Notes: generated from the sequence alone by a model not told the origin. DNA of 64,000 nucleotides from an uncultured Prevotella sp. (GCA_944320355.1 CALUHC010000022.1:62001-126000); one strand, 5' to 3'. Shown: positions 15,822 through 24,214, counted from the stretch's first letter. Numbers and translations are program-made.

Positions 15822-17309
15822 ATGATTGGCGACGAACTGAAACGGATGATACTCGGCGCGATGGGCTTCAGCCCCACCGCCGACCAAGAACGGGCGGCAG
15901 AGGTGTTCTGCAGCTTCATGACCGACCGCCCCGACCGCGCGGCGATGATAATGCGCGGCTCGGCCGGAACGGGCAAGACCACGCTGGCGGCGGCCATTGT
16001 GCGCGCGCTGGCCTCGTTGGGATGGCGCATGGTGCTGCTCGCCCCCACGGGGCGGGCGGCCAAGGTCTTTGCCCTGAACGCCGGCCACCCGGCCTACACC
16101 ATCCACCGCCGCATATACCGGCAGAGGGCTCTCTCGGCCGACATGACGGGCTTCAGCCTGAACCACAACGGCTACGCCGACACGCTGTTCATCGTTGACG
16201 AGGCGTCGATGATATCCAACATGAGCCTGGGCGAGGCCGCATTCGGCAGCGGCTGCCTGCTCGACGACCTCGTGGAGTACGTATATAGCGGGCGCAACTG
16301 CCGCCTGATGCTCGTGGGCGACCGCGCGCAGCTGCCCCCGGTGGGCGAAGACGAAAGCCCGGCGCTGCTGGCCGGGGCAGTGGGCGCGTACGGACTGGCG
16401 GTGCGTGAGGCCGACCTCGACGAGGTGGTGCGCCAGGGCGAAGGCTCGGGGATACTGACCAACGCCACCATGATACGCCGCATGATAACGCACGACGCGC
16501 CCACCGGCCTGCCCATGATCCGCTTCAAGGGCTTTGCCGACATCTGCGTCGTGACGGGCGACGAGCTGATAGAGACACTCGCGTCGAGCTACAGCCGCGT
16601 GGGCATCGACGAGACCACCGTGATAACGCGCAGCAACAAGCGGGCAAACATATACAACCGGGGCATACGCGGCATGGTGCTCGGACGCGAGGAGGAGCTG
16701 TGCACGGGCGACATACTCATGGTAGTGAAGAACAACTACTACTGGACGGAGATGGAGCGCGAGGCCGCCAAGGCCGCAGGGGAGCCGACCGCGCAGGCCG
16801 ATGACGACGCGGCGGGACTGCCGTCGTTCATTGCCAACGGCGACAGGGCCATAGTACGCCGCGTGCGGCGCTGCCGCAGCCTGTACGGGTTCCGCTTTGC
16901 CGACGTCACCATGACGCTGCCCGACTATGACGACTATGAGCTTACGGCCACCACGCTGCTCGATACGCTGGGCTCCGACGCGCCCGCACTGACGCGCGAG
17001 CAGCACGAGCTGCTGTTCAACGCCGTGATGGACGACTATGCCGACACGCCGCTGAAGGCCGACAGGCTGAGGCAGATGAAGCAGGACGGGCACTACAACG
17101 CCCTGCAGGTGAAGTATGCCTACGCCGTGACCTGCCACAAGGCGCAGGGCGGACAGTGGGCGCACGTGTATGTGGACCAGGGCTACATGACCGACGATAT
17201 GCTCACTCCCGACTATCTCCACTGGCTCTACACGGCTTTCACCCGTGCCACCGAGCGGCTGTTTCTTGTCAACTGGCCGCGCACGCAGAACGCCGACGCG
17301 CAGCCTTAA
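15822..17309 (+). CDS. ATP-dependent RecD-like DNA helicase
   Basis: A 495-aa superfamily 1B helicase of the RecD/Pif1 group. Walker A is GSAGTGKT (46-53), motif Ia LLAPTGRAAKV, Walker B LFIVDEASMI, motif III LMLVGDRAQLPPVGED, motif V YAVTCHKAQGGQW and motif VI YTAFTRATERLFLV. It is shorter than RecD2 (about 700 aa) and has no N-terminal HHH region; this compact form is common in Bacteroidetes. It probably unwinds DNA 5' to 3' in repair or replication. It stands alone. Its stop codon touches the left end of a MITE-like element (17310). Confidence 0.9.
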   Translation: MIGDELKRMILGAMGFSPTADQERAAEVFCSFMTDRPDRAAMIMRGSAGTGKTTLAAAIVRALASLGWRMVLLAPTGRAAKVFALNAGHPAYTIHRRIYRQRALSADMTGFSLNHNGYADTLFIVDEASMISNMSLGEAAFGSGCLLDDLVEYVYSGRNCRLMLVGDRAQLPPVGEDESPALLAGAVGAYGLAVREADLDEVVRQGEGSGILTNATMIRRMITHDAPTGLPMIRFKGFADICVVTGDELIETLASSYSRVGIDETTVITRSNKRANIYNRGIRGMVLGREEELCTGDILMVVKNNYYWTEMEREAAKAAGEPTAQADDDAAGLPSFIANGDRAIVRRVRRCRSLYGFRFADVTMTLPDYDDYELTATTLLDTLGSDAPALTREQHELLFNAVMDDYADTPLKADRLRQMKQDGHYNALQVKYAYAVTCHKAQGGQWAHVYVDQGYMTDDMLTPDYLHWLYTAFTRATERLFLVNWPRTQNADAQP

Positions 17310-17501
17310 CCCCAATCGGCCGTTAGACCGCCGGATGCTCATTCTTTGTCTGTGTTCGGCTTCCCAAACGCTTCCTTCCCCTTGTCGGCATCTTGTCTGC
17401 CGCCTCGTCTCGACGTAGCCCGCTGCGCCTTCTACAAAGGCGGCTGCCAATCTGCGCGACAATGGAAAGGAATCGTTTTGGTTTCTAATGACCTATTTGG
17501 G
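17310..17501. mobile_element. element B copy 1 (about 192-bp MITE-like)
   Basis: Ends CCCCAATCGGCCGTTAGA and TCTAATGACCTATTTGGG are inverted repeats. The interior holds CATCTTGTCTGCCGCCTCGT and GTAGCCCGCTGCGCCTTC, shared with copies at 29462 and 45117. No transposase frame fits inside. The left end abuts the helicase stop codon. Confidence 0.75.
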
Positions 17502-17612
17502 ATTAAGGCGTATGGCCAGAGGCCGCTGCCGGTCTTTTCAGGCGCGCAGCGGGCACCACTCCCGGACGGTTTGGCTCGGGTCTAGTAACTGTCTGATATT
17601 CAGTTGGTTGTA

Positions 17613-17695
17613 AAACGGCCCGTTTCGGCCTCTGAAACGACCCGTTTCACCATGCGATTCGTGCCGTTTTGCAATGCAAAACGGCACGAATCGCA
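17613..17695. repeat. 22-bp phased palindrome array 3
   Basis: Cores start at 17613, 17635, 17657 and 17679 (centres GCC, ACC, TGC, GCA). The last two form a perfect 20-bp stem with loop AAT (17653-17672 with 17676-17695), in which ATTCG and CGAAT replace the usual halves in a compensatory way. It lies between convergent genes. Confidence 0.85.
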
Positions 17696-17818
17696 ATGGC
17701 GTGTGTGCGCCATTGTTTTCCGGTGGGTTTCCGTTATCCTTTTCGGGCGGTTGCAGGCATGGCGTGTCGCCGTTGCCACTGTCGTAGTGTTCCTGCGGCC
17801 TGCGTGGGCAGCAGGCGT

Positions 17819-18850
17819 TCATGGCTCAGTCCTTATCTTGGCCGATGTCTCGCGTATGACCAGTTGCTGCGGCACCACCTCTCGGCACACGGACGTGTCG
17901 CCGCCTATGTTGCGCAGCAGCATCCTGCAGGCCGTGACCCCCATCAGGTGCGACTGGTCAACGATTGCCGACAGGCGCGGCGTCACGTAGGCCGCGTGCG
18001 CGTCGTCAGTGAAGCCTATCAGTGCCACGTCGTCGGGTATCCTCAGCTTCATCCGCTTTATGGCGGCAAATGCGGCAAAGGTCATTGTGTCGTTGAAGGC
18101 TATTATCGCGTCAGGCCGGTCGTCTCTGCCCAGCATCTCCATGGCCGCGCCCAGCGCCACGCCATAGTCTATCTTGCCGCAGGCCACGAGCGTGCGGTCG
18201 ATGGCAATCCGGTTGTCGCGCAGCGCCTCAAGGTATCCGTGCTTGCGCCGCCTCACCATGTCGAGATGGTTGGGGCCGCCTATGAACGCTATGCGGCGGC
18301 TGCCAGTGTCTATCAGGTGCTGCGTGGCCATGCGGGCGGCCTCGTCGCCGTTGGCCGTGACAGACGAGAACCGCTCTGGCAGGCAGGTGCGCCCGCAGAA
18401 CACGAGGGGTATGCCCATGTCGGCCAGCTCTACGAAGTGAGAGTAGTCGGTGGTGCTCTGCGCGAGGCAGGCCACTATGCCCTCCACGTGCAGACTTATG
18501 AAGTTGTCTATCGCGCGGGCCTCGGTGGCAAAGTCCTCGTGGCTGTTCGCGCTGATGACGGAGTATCCGGCAGTGGCCGCCTCGTCCTCTATGCCGTCGA
18601 GCACGGCGGCATAATAGTGCGAGACGAGGTTGGGCATCACCACGCCTATTATCCTCGGGGACTCGCGGCGCAGGCTCCGCGCAAAAGGGTTGGGGCGGTA
18701 GTTGAGCCGCTTGGCCAGCTCCTTCACCTTCTGCTGCATATCCTTGCCTATCTCGGGGCTGTTGCGCAGTGCCCGGCTTACGGTGGCTATGCTCACCCCG
18801 AGTTCCTGCGCCAAGTCTTTGAGAGACACTCTTCGTCTGTGGTCTGGCAT
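17819..18850 (-). CDS. LacI-family transcriptional regulator (1)
   Basis: 343 aa. An N-terminal HTH (VSLKDLAQELGVSIATVSRALRNSPEI, about 8-34, in two parts VSLKDLAQELGVS and IATVSRALRN) with the hinge helix YRPNPFARSLR precedes a periplasmic-binding-like sugar domain (IIGVVMPNLVSHYYAAVLDG, MALIG-type end DDVALIGFTDD). It is a cytoplasmic repressor of unknown ligand. A palindrome GCAAACGTTTAC overlaps its own -33 element, so autoregulation is likely. No sugar operon adjoins it, so its targets are elsewhere. Confidence 0.9.
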   Translation of the reverse strand: MPDHRRRVSLKDLAQELGVSIATVSRALRNSPEIGKDMQQKVKELAKRLNYRPNPFARSLRRESPRIIGVVMPNLVSHYYAAVLDGIEDEAATAGYSVISANSHEDFATEARAIDNFISLHVEGIVACLAQSTTDYSHFVELADMGIPLVFCGRTCLPERFSSVTANGDEAARMATQHLIDTGSRRIAFIGGPNHLDMVRRRKHGYLEALRDNRIAIDRTLVACGKIDYGVALGAAMEMLGRDDRPDAIIAFNDTMTFAAFAAIKRMKLRIPDDVALIGFTDDAHAAYVTPRLSAIVDQSHLMGVTACRMLLRNIGGDTSVCREVVPQQLVIRETSAKIRTEP

Positions 18851-18897
18851 AGGGCTTTGTTTTTGTTATGGTAAAAAAATGATAGGGTTTCTGTCTG

Positions 18898-18940
18898 CAA
18901 AAGTACGCAAAGTTGCGTAAATTGCAAACGTTTACGTAAC
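18898..18940 (-). promoter_or_regulatory. LacI promoter overlapping a LacI-type operator
   Basis: On the minus strand a -33 TTTG and a -7 TACTTTTG (18898-18905) are 19 nt apart. The TTTG is part of the near-palindrome GTAAACGTTTGC (18924-18935), close to the PurR/LacI consensus GCAAACGTTTGC. Occupancy would block the -33 element. Confidence 0.7.
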
Positions 18941-18981
18941 TTTTTTGCCATTCCGGGGCATATATTGGTGGGATAATTTAA

Positions 18982-19154
18982 TATCTTTGCAATACGGTTT
19001 GTATGATGCGCGGGCGGTGGGGTCAGGCCTGCCGCCTTGCGGGCGACGCGGTGACGCGCCTTGTCGTATGTGATAGATGAGTAATGAATAGTTGATAATA
19101 TTTTATAGGTTGAGGATTAAGACCGTCGTGAGACGCTCTTAATCTTTTTGTTTT
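18982..19154 (+). ncRNA. candidate intergenic small RNA with its own terminator
   Basis: A plus-strand -7 box TATCTTTG (18982-18989) is followed about 125 nt later by GATTAAGA and TCTTAATC arms with inner CGTC/GACG pairing, then TTTTTGTTTT (19145-19154). No annotated plus-strand gene ends here, so the terminator implies a transcript starting near 18996. GGCGG/CCGCC and other arms allow internal folding. A 25-codon frame starting at 19003 is possible. The -33 element is poor. Confidence 0.45.
19115..19154 (+). terminator. strong plus-strand intrinsic terminator
   Basis: An 8-bp stem GATTAAGA/TCTTAATC plus 4 inner pairs is followed by T5-G-T4. The T-tract is only on the plus strand, while the flanking genes are on the minus strand. 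Confidence 0.75.
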
Positions 19155-19243
19155 CCCCATTCCGCTCATGTCTGGGCGCGGTCCGTGCTCGGCCCGCGCT
19201 GTGCGTCTTGCGGCTCGCCATGGCCGCCGTCGTGGTGGCGGTG

Positions 19244-19735
19244 TCACAGAGACAGCAGCTCGTCGCCCTCGGTGTCGCAGTGTGTGAAGCCCATCTCGCG
19301 CGCCTTCTCGGCGGTGAAGGTGAAATAGGTGGCCTCGCCCTCGGCGCACGTGCGCCCCATGCTGTTCTCTATCTTCACGTCGATGATGGCGAGGTTGCGC
19401 CTCATCTCGCGCAGCCGGGCGCGGATGGTGAGCTGTGTCTCGGTGGTCATTATCGGGTGGCGGTAGCGCACTTCGAGCTTGCTGGTCACGCCGGTGGTCT
19501 GCAGCTTGCGGAACATCACCCACGAGGCGCACTCGTCTATGAGCGTGGCCTGTATGCCGCCGTGCAGCGTGTCTATCCATCCCTGATAGTGTTCCTGCGG
19601 CTTCCAGAAGCAGACAATGTCGTCGCCGTCCTCGTAGAACTCCATCTTGAGCCCCAGCGGGTTGGAGGGGCTGCAGCCAAAGCACTCGTAGCCGGGCTTG
19701 GCCAGCCAGTGGTTCTTTATCTTTCGCATAAGCAT
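19244..19735 (-). CDS. hotdog-fold thioesterase (PaaI type)
   Basis: About 163 aa. The thioesterase signature WIDTLHGGIQATLIDECASW carries the usual HGG turn and acidic residue. CFGCSPSNPLGLKMEFYEDG at the start is typical of small acyl-CoA thioesterases of Bacteroidetes. It hydrolyses acyl- or aroyl-CoA, substrate unknown. ATG at 19735 or 19729; a TACTTTTG box at 19755-19762 excludes the long upstream frame. It stands alone, transcribed toward the LacI gene but separated from it by the sRNA candidate. Confidence 0.85.
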   Translation of the reverse strand: MLMRKIKNHWLAKPGYECFGCSPSNPLGLKMEFYEDGDDIVCFWKPQEHYQGWIDTLHGGIQATLIDECASWVMFRKLQTTGVTSKLEVRYRHPIMTTETQLTIRARLREMRRNLAIIDVKIENSMGRTCAEGEATYFTFTAEKAREMGFTHCDTEGDELLSL

Positions 19736-19754
19736 TGATGTTTGGTTGTATGCG

Positions 19755-19762
19755 CAAAAGTA
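19755..19762 (-). promoter_or_regulatory. promoter of the hotdog thioesterase
   Basis: -7 TACTTTTG with a TTG 19 nt upstream on the minus strand; the leader is only about 13-19 nt. Confidence 0.6.
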
Positions 19763-19824
19763 ATGAAAAAACGGCAGAATGCAAGCCGTGGCGCGATGGA
19801 AAAACACAGCCGTAGGGCAATTTC

Positions 19825-22224
19825 TCAGAACTTGAGGGTGAACTTGAACCTCACTCCGTGCTTTGTTGCCGTGGGCAAGTCGAGGTAGGTGAGCCTCCTT
19901 ACATATTCTATGTGGAAGAAGCGGAACACGTTGTGGATGCCGAAGGCCACCTCTACGTAGGGCTTCTCGGGGTCCATGACGTAAGAGCCTTCGGGGAACC
20001 GCATCAGCACTGTGCTGCCTGCGTTGCGCGCCAGCGTGGGGTTGTTCTTGTCGGTGAGGTCGCCCCATAGGGCGCGCACGGCCAGATACTCGCGCCACTT
20101 GAGGCGGTTGATGAGCGGCAGGCGGTTGAACAGCTTGCCGTTGAGGTCCCACGACAGGTCGAGGCTGGCGTAACGGTCGTTGAGAAACTCCATGTTGTTG
20201 ATCAGCTCGAACGTTCCGCGCTGCACAATGTATGACAGGTTGGCCGCCGGCATGACCAGCAGCGGGAATGGAACCTGGTTCCACTGCGCTCCGGCACGCA
20301 CGTCGAGGTCTATCTTTCCCCAGCTTTTCACCCAGAAACGCTTGAAGAACGTGGCCTCGGTGAAGTTGTAACGGTACTGCCCGCCGAGCGCTCCTGTGAT
20401 GCCCAGGGCGTGGCTGAGCGTGACGACTGGCACGTCGCGGTTTATCGGTCGGCTGTGTTGCTTGGTGTTCACGAGCTTCTCTCCGGGGGCGTAGCGCAGC
20501 TCGGCGCGCAGTTCTGTGGTGCGGATGGAGCGCGACAGGGCCGCCGGTGCCATCCCCGAAGCCTCGGCGCGGGCGGCGTCGGCCAGCGTGACGAAGGCCA
20601 GTTGGCCGCAAGGCTCGTTCTCTTCGGCGGTCAGCGTGAGCGTGGAACGCAGCCCGAAGGTCTCCTCGCGCTGCAGGGTGAGCTGCTGTCGGTTGTAGAA
20701 CATCATCTTGTCAACCGTGGTCCACTTGAGCGAGGTGAACACATTGTCCTTGTCGGTGGACAGGAACTTGTCCGTAGGGGCGCACACATCGTAGGTGGAC
20801 GAGAACGTGATGTTGCGCAGGAGCTGCTCGTGGGGCAGGTATTCCTTGCGGTTGAACGAGTAGGTAAGCTCGGTTTCGTAATAGTTTTTCTTGCTTTTCC
20901 AGCCGCGGGCGTAGTATCCGCTGAAGAAGAGATGTGGGTTGAGGTTGGCCGTTGTTTGCGCGCTGATGCGTGTGCGCAGTCCGTCTATGAAGTTGGAGGT
21001 GAGCATGGTGTTCACCGGTCCGATGTCAACCTTGCTCGGACGTCCCTTCGTTCCCGTCTCGATATAGTTCTCCACGAGCAGCTTCAGGCCGAGCATGATG
21101 TATCGGAAGCCGCCTCCGCCGCGCAGCCTTCCGAGGAAATTGTCCATGCGGCTCTCGCCCCTTGTCAGCTCCACGCGGCGGTTCCGCTGCCAGAATTGGT
21201 CGTCGCGTCGCTTTGCGCCGTCGTCCTTGCTCATGGCTGGGCGGCCGCTGAACTCGCTGTCGGCTATCGGGTTGAAGTCGTAACCGTCGATGCGCGTGGT
21301 GCGGATGACCACGCCTTTCTGTAGGAAGTCGAACAGGACAAGCTCCACTATCATGTCGTCGGTGGTGAGGAGCCAGTCGCCAGAGGCCGTCTTGGTGAAC
21401 TCCTGGACAATCTTCATGCCGTCGACGAAGTTCACCTCGCTGCTCTGCGGTATGGACAGCTCGCACCGCTTGACCTGATACGAGGAGTCTTTGAGGATGT
21501 AAATGTCGCCCCGGAAACCGAAGTCGCGCTGGTTGTTGGGCAGGAAGTTCAGGTGGATGCAGCTGTCGCCGGCCACGGAGAGCGTGTCTTGTATATAGAA
21601 ACGGTAGAAGCGGATGGCATCCTTGCCTATCGGAGAGGTGAAGGGATGCTGCAGAAGGCGTATCTGGTCGTCGTATATGTTGACGTCGGTGAAGAAGTCC
21701 TTGAGGGCTTCCGTGAGTATGTCGCCCGACTGGAAGAACTGCTCTATGCCCGCCGACCGCTCGCCTTCCACGATGTCGCGCGTGGCGCGTGGGCGCTTGC
21801 GGTAGATGCGGCGCGTCACTGTCTCGTTCACTGTGACGGGAAGTATGAGCTTGTCGTTATACGGACACAGCTCAATCTGCTCGTAGAGGCCGGGTATTTT
21901 GCTTAGCAGTCCGCTCTGGAAGTCGGCCGGCTCCACGTCGTTGGCGGCGAAAGTGATTTTCTGGTACTTGCGGTAGCGGTAGTAATCTCGGTTTTCGAGG
22001 TCGGTCTTCTTTTTCGCGGCGATGACCTTTTTCATAAGTTCCACGGCCGGATTGTTCTTCCGGCTGTAGCGCGAACGCTTCGACCTCACAGTTATTTCGC
22101 TGACGCGGTGGGTGCGGTTGAACCACTTTGTGGTGTCGCGGCTAACGTCGGGGTTGGCCTGTGCCGCGGCCTTCAGGCCGCAGAACGACACGAAAAGCAA
22201 TATGAGCCACCCCCGCCAGCCCAT
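19825..22224 (-). CDS. DUF5686 outer-membrane protein (paralogue 2)
   Basis: 799 aa. The signal peptide MGWRGWLILLFVSFCGLKAAAQ is followed almost at once by the DUF5686 start (RVSEITVRSKRSRYSRKNN), so the regulatory-like beta-sandwich of paralogue 1 is missing. The rest runs parallel to it (RDFGFRGDIYILKDSSYQVK, FSGYYARGW, SLDLSWDLNGKLFNRLPLI) and ends GVRFKFTLKF. The ATG overlaps the upstream phosphatidyltransferase stop as TGATG, so translation is coupled; the longer frame to 22533 is a shadow of that gene. Barrel-like outer-membrane protein of unknown function. Confidence 0.87.
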   Translation of the reverse strand: MGWRGWLILLFVSFCGLKAAAQANPDVSRDTTKWFNRTHRVSEITVRSKRSRYSRKNNPAVELMKKVIAAKKKTDLENRDYYRYRKYQKITFAANDVEPADFQSGLLSKIPGLYEQIELCPYNDKLILPVTVNETVTRRIYRKRPRATRDIVEGERSAGIEQFFQSGDILTEALKDFFTDVNIYDDQIRLLQHPFTSPIGKDAIRFYRFYIQDTLSVAGDSCIHLNFLPNNQRDFGFRGDIYILKDSSYQVKRCELSIPQSSEVNFVDGMKIVQEFTKTASGDWLLTTDDMIVELVLFDFLQKGVVIRTTRIDGYDFNPIADSEFSGRPAMSKDDGAKRRDDQFWQRNRRVELTRGESRMDNFLGRLRGGGGFRYIMLGLKLLVENYIETGTKGRPSKVDIGPVNTMLTSNFIDGLRTRISAQTTANLNPHLFFSGYYARGWKSKKNYYETELTYSFNRKEYLPHEQLLRNITFSSTYDVCAPTDKFLSTDKDNVFTSLKWTTVDKMMFYNRQQLTLQREETFGLRSTLTLTAEENEPCGQLAFVTLADAARAEASGMAPAALSRSIRTTELRAELRYAPGEKLVNTKQHSRPINRDVPVVTLSHALGITGALGGQYRYNFTEATFFKRFWVKSWGKIDLDVRAGAQWNQVPFPLLVMPAANLSYIVQRGTFELINNMEFLNDRYASLDLSWDLNGKLFNRLPLINRLKWREYLAVRALWGDLTDKNNPTLARNAGSTVLMRFPEGSYVMDPEKPYVEVAFGIHNVFRFFHIEYVRRLTYLDLPTATKHGVRFKFTLKF

Positions 22225-23168
22225 CAGCAGTACTTCTTGGTGAGGCGGAGGCACAGTGCCTCGTGCGTGGAATGCATGTGGCGGTACATCAGGGAGAACA
22301 CAACAATCTCCACGAGAGGGTAGACGTAAGGCACGCCGAGCAGGCACGTTACGTAGATCAGTATGGCGCGTGAGTTGAATGTGAGCAGGTTGGCATACTT
22401 CATCAGCGGCAGCGAGCCTTGGCGGAAGTCGTCGCGGAGGCTCTGCGGGATGTCTCCCGCGTTGGGATACTTGGCCCGCAGGGCTGCGTAGAACCGCTGG
22501 AAGGCGGGCGTGCGCCGCTCCTGGCTGCGGCAATAGTTGGTGTAGTTGTAGTAGAACTTGCGCGCCCAGAAGGCTCCGTGGCGCGGCAGCGAGTCATAAA
22601 TGGCGCGCTGCGTCTTGGAGTCGTCGAGCTCACTGCCCTCCTTGCCGAGCAGGAAGAAGAGGTGTATCTGGCGGTAATAGTCGGAGAGCGAGCTTTGGGG
22701 CGAGTGGCACAGGAACCCCGCCACGCCGCAAAGCACTATCGCGGCCGGCCCCCACTGCAGCTCGGTGAACGGAATTGGCTGCGGCCAGAGGCGCAGGGCG
22801 ATGGCCAGATAGATGGCGAAGAACCACACGTCGCCCGAGAATCCGTCGAGCATGCGGCCTATTAGTGTCTTTTGCCCTGTGAGGCGGGCCAGCTGTCCGT
22901 CGGCCGAGTCGCAGAAGTTGGCCAGCATGAGCAGCAGCACGCCGAGCGCGTTGTGCCACAGCTCGGTGGAGTAGAACATCGCTCCGGCTCCCAGTCCGAG
23001 GAATATCGAGACTATGGTGATGGTGTTCGGGTGTATGCGCAGCCGCTCGCAGGCCAGGGCTATGGCCAGGCCCACGGGGCGTGTGAAGTGTATGTCGAGC
23101 CACTCCTCGGTGTCTTCCGACTTGAACGAGGCGTGGAGCAGTTGCCTGAAATTGCGTCTCATTGTCAT
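22224..23168 (-). CDS. CDP-alcohol phosphatidyltransferase family protein
   Basis: A 314-aa integral membrane enzyme. The CDP-OH-P signature is present as DSADGQLAR, eight residues, GRMLDGFSGD, with several hydrophobic helices around it. The last aspartate is spaced by four residues rather than the usual three after the previous one. Such enzymes join a CDP-activated alcohol to a second alcohol, for example making phosphatidylinositol phosphate. The start overlaps the nucleotidyltransferase stop by 4 nt, suggesting that gene makes its CDP-linked substrate (for instance CDP-inositol, inference). The hydrophilic stretch around residues 165-245 is longer than in PgsA. Confidence 0.85.
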   Translation of the reverse strand: MTMRRNFRQLLHASFKSEDTEEWLDIHFTRPVGLAIALACERLRIHPNTITIVSIFLGLGAGAMFYSTELWHNALGVLLLMLANFCDSADGQLARLTGQKTLIGRMLDGFSGDVWFFAIYLAIALRLWPQPIPFTELQWGPAAIVLCGVAGFLCHSPQSSLSDYYRQIHLFFLLGKEGSELDDSKTQRAIYDSLPRHGAFWARKFYYNYTNYCRSQERRTPAFQRFYAALRAKYPNAGDIPQSLRDDFRQGSLPLMKYANLLTFNSRAILIYVTCLLGVPYVYPLVEIVVFSLMYRHMHSTHEALCLRLTKKYC

Positions 23169-23890
23169 TCTCCGGCTAAAAATTCCTCTGCTTTCTTTAT
23201 GTCTCCGGCGTGGTCAACGTCGAGGACCTTAGAGAACGGGTACGCCTTCAGCCTCAGTCCGTCGGCTATCAGCGCGCGCTGGAAGTTGCGCATACGGCTC
23301 TCTCCGCGCGCCAGGCAGCCGTCGAGCGTGGTGAGCGACTGGGGCGTGAGCCCGTATATGCCGCCCGATATGTGGCGGCACGTGTCTGAGCTGTCAAGGA
23401 ATGAGGTGATGTTCAGCTCGCTGTCGGTCTCCACGTAGAGCGGCTTCTCGTCGTCGATGTAGTCGGTGACACCCATCATGCCGTCACACTCACCGCGCTT
23501 TACGGCTGCGGTGAAGGCGCGTATGTACTCCCCGAACTCGCTCTCGCGGAAGATTGTGTCCACCGTGGTGAGGCAGAACGCCCCTCCGCCCACGTAGCGG
23601 CTTATCTCGAAAAAGCTGTGCATGGAGCTGGGGGTGCTCTTCACGACGTAGCGCAGCGGCAGCTTGCGGCCGTCGAGCCCGAAGCGCTGCAGCTCCTTGA
23701 GGTGGGCGGCCACTGCCGGCATACGGTCGTTGCATATCACGGCTATGCTCTCGGCATCGTTATCCATGAACACTCTCAGCAGGCGGTCTATGAGCGGTTC
23801 GCCCCCGATTCGCACAAGAGGCTTGTGCTCCGTCACCCCTTCTGCTGCCAACCGGCTGCCATGCCCGGCGGCAATAACGGCATATTTCAT
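23165..23890 (-). CDS. sugar/alcohol-phosphate nucleotidyltransferase
   Basis: A 241-aa nucleotidyltransferase of the GT-A fold. The N-terminal signature is MKYAVIAAGHGSRL with the nucleotide loop GHGSR (9-13), followed by HKPLVRIGGEPLIDRLL. CLTTVDTIF supplies the metal-binding aspartate and ISGGIYGL the later substrate strand. It resembles inositol-1-phosphate or glycerol/choline-phosphate cytidylyltransferases. Overlap with a CDP-alcohol phosphatidyltransferase supports CTP as donor. The ATG at 23890 is chosen because a TAATTTTG promoter box lies at 23923-23930, inside the longer frame. Confidence 0.85.
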   Translation of the reverse strand: MKYAVIAAGHGSRLAAEGVTEHKPLVRIGGEPLIDRLLRVFMDNDAESIAVICNDRMPAVAAHLKELQRFGLDGRKLPLRYVVKSTPSSMHSFFEISRYVGGGAFCLTTVDTIFRESEFGEYIRAFTAAVKRGECDGMMGVTDYIDDEKPLYVETDSELNITSFLDSSDTCRHISGGIYGLTPQSLTTLDGCLARGESRMRNFQRALIADGLRLKAYPFSKVLDVDHAGDIKKAEEFLAGE

Positions 23891-23922
23891 CTCTAAAACT
23901 TGTATTTTCGTGTAACAGCAGG

Positions 23923-23930
23923 CAAAATTA
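23923..23930 (-). promoter_or_regulatory. -7 promoter box of the nucleotidyltransferase operon
   Basis: TAATTTTG on the minus strand, 33 nt before the ATG at 23890. The rest of 23931-24350 holds array 4 and the lysS promoter. Confidence 0.55.
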
Positions 23931-24135
23931 CACATTATTGGCGAGAACAGAAAGAAAATCGGCCTATTTTATTCCGGATGGTAACAAGGGCGGGGCATTG
24001 GGCCGCTGTGTGGTGTCGCGCAGGCCGTTTCACTTTCCACGCATGGCGCGGCGCGGCAGTCGGGGCCTTTGTTTTTGTCCCGTTGCCGGCAGTATGCACG
24101 CCCTGTGTAAGTGCCTGATAGTCAGTGGAGTTGCG

Positions 24136-24214
24136 AAACGTGCCGTTTTGCCTTGCGAAACGTGCCGTTTCACCGTCCAAAACGTGCCGTTTTGCCTTGC
24201 GAAACTTGCCGTTT
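24136..24214. repeat. 22-bp phased palindrome array 4
   Basis: Cores at 24136, 24158, 24180 and 24202. The first three are identical (AAACGTGCCGTTT) and the fourth differs by one base, so here the array is a head-to-tail direct repeat. Linkers are TGCCTTGCG, CACCGTCCA and TGCCTTGCG. It sits between divergent genes. Confidence 0.85.

Noticed and set aside
15705-17462. 585-aa open frame antisense to the helicase
   Set aside because: The helicase on the plus strand has all motifs. The antisense frame is a GC-codon shadow rich in His, Arg and Gly; its first part also reads through element B.
17380-17465. Conserved peptide ...VEGxAGYVETxRQTRCRQ inside all element B copies
   Set aside because: The frame is shared because the DNA is shared; it has no consistent start, stop or ribosome-binding site.
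22225-22533. 103-residue N-terminal extension of DUF5686 paralogue 2
   Set aside because: It overlaps the phosphatidyltransferase in another frame; the internal ATG with signal peptide in a TGATG overlap is the true start.
24136-24214. CRISPR-like regular repeats
   Set aside because: The repeat core is only 13 bp and palindromic, linkers are 9 bp and similar to each other, arrays have 4-5 units, and no cas gene is in the window.
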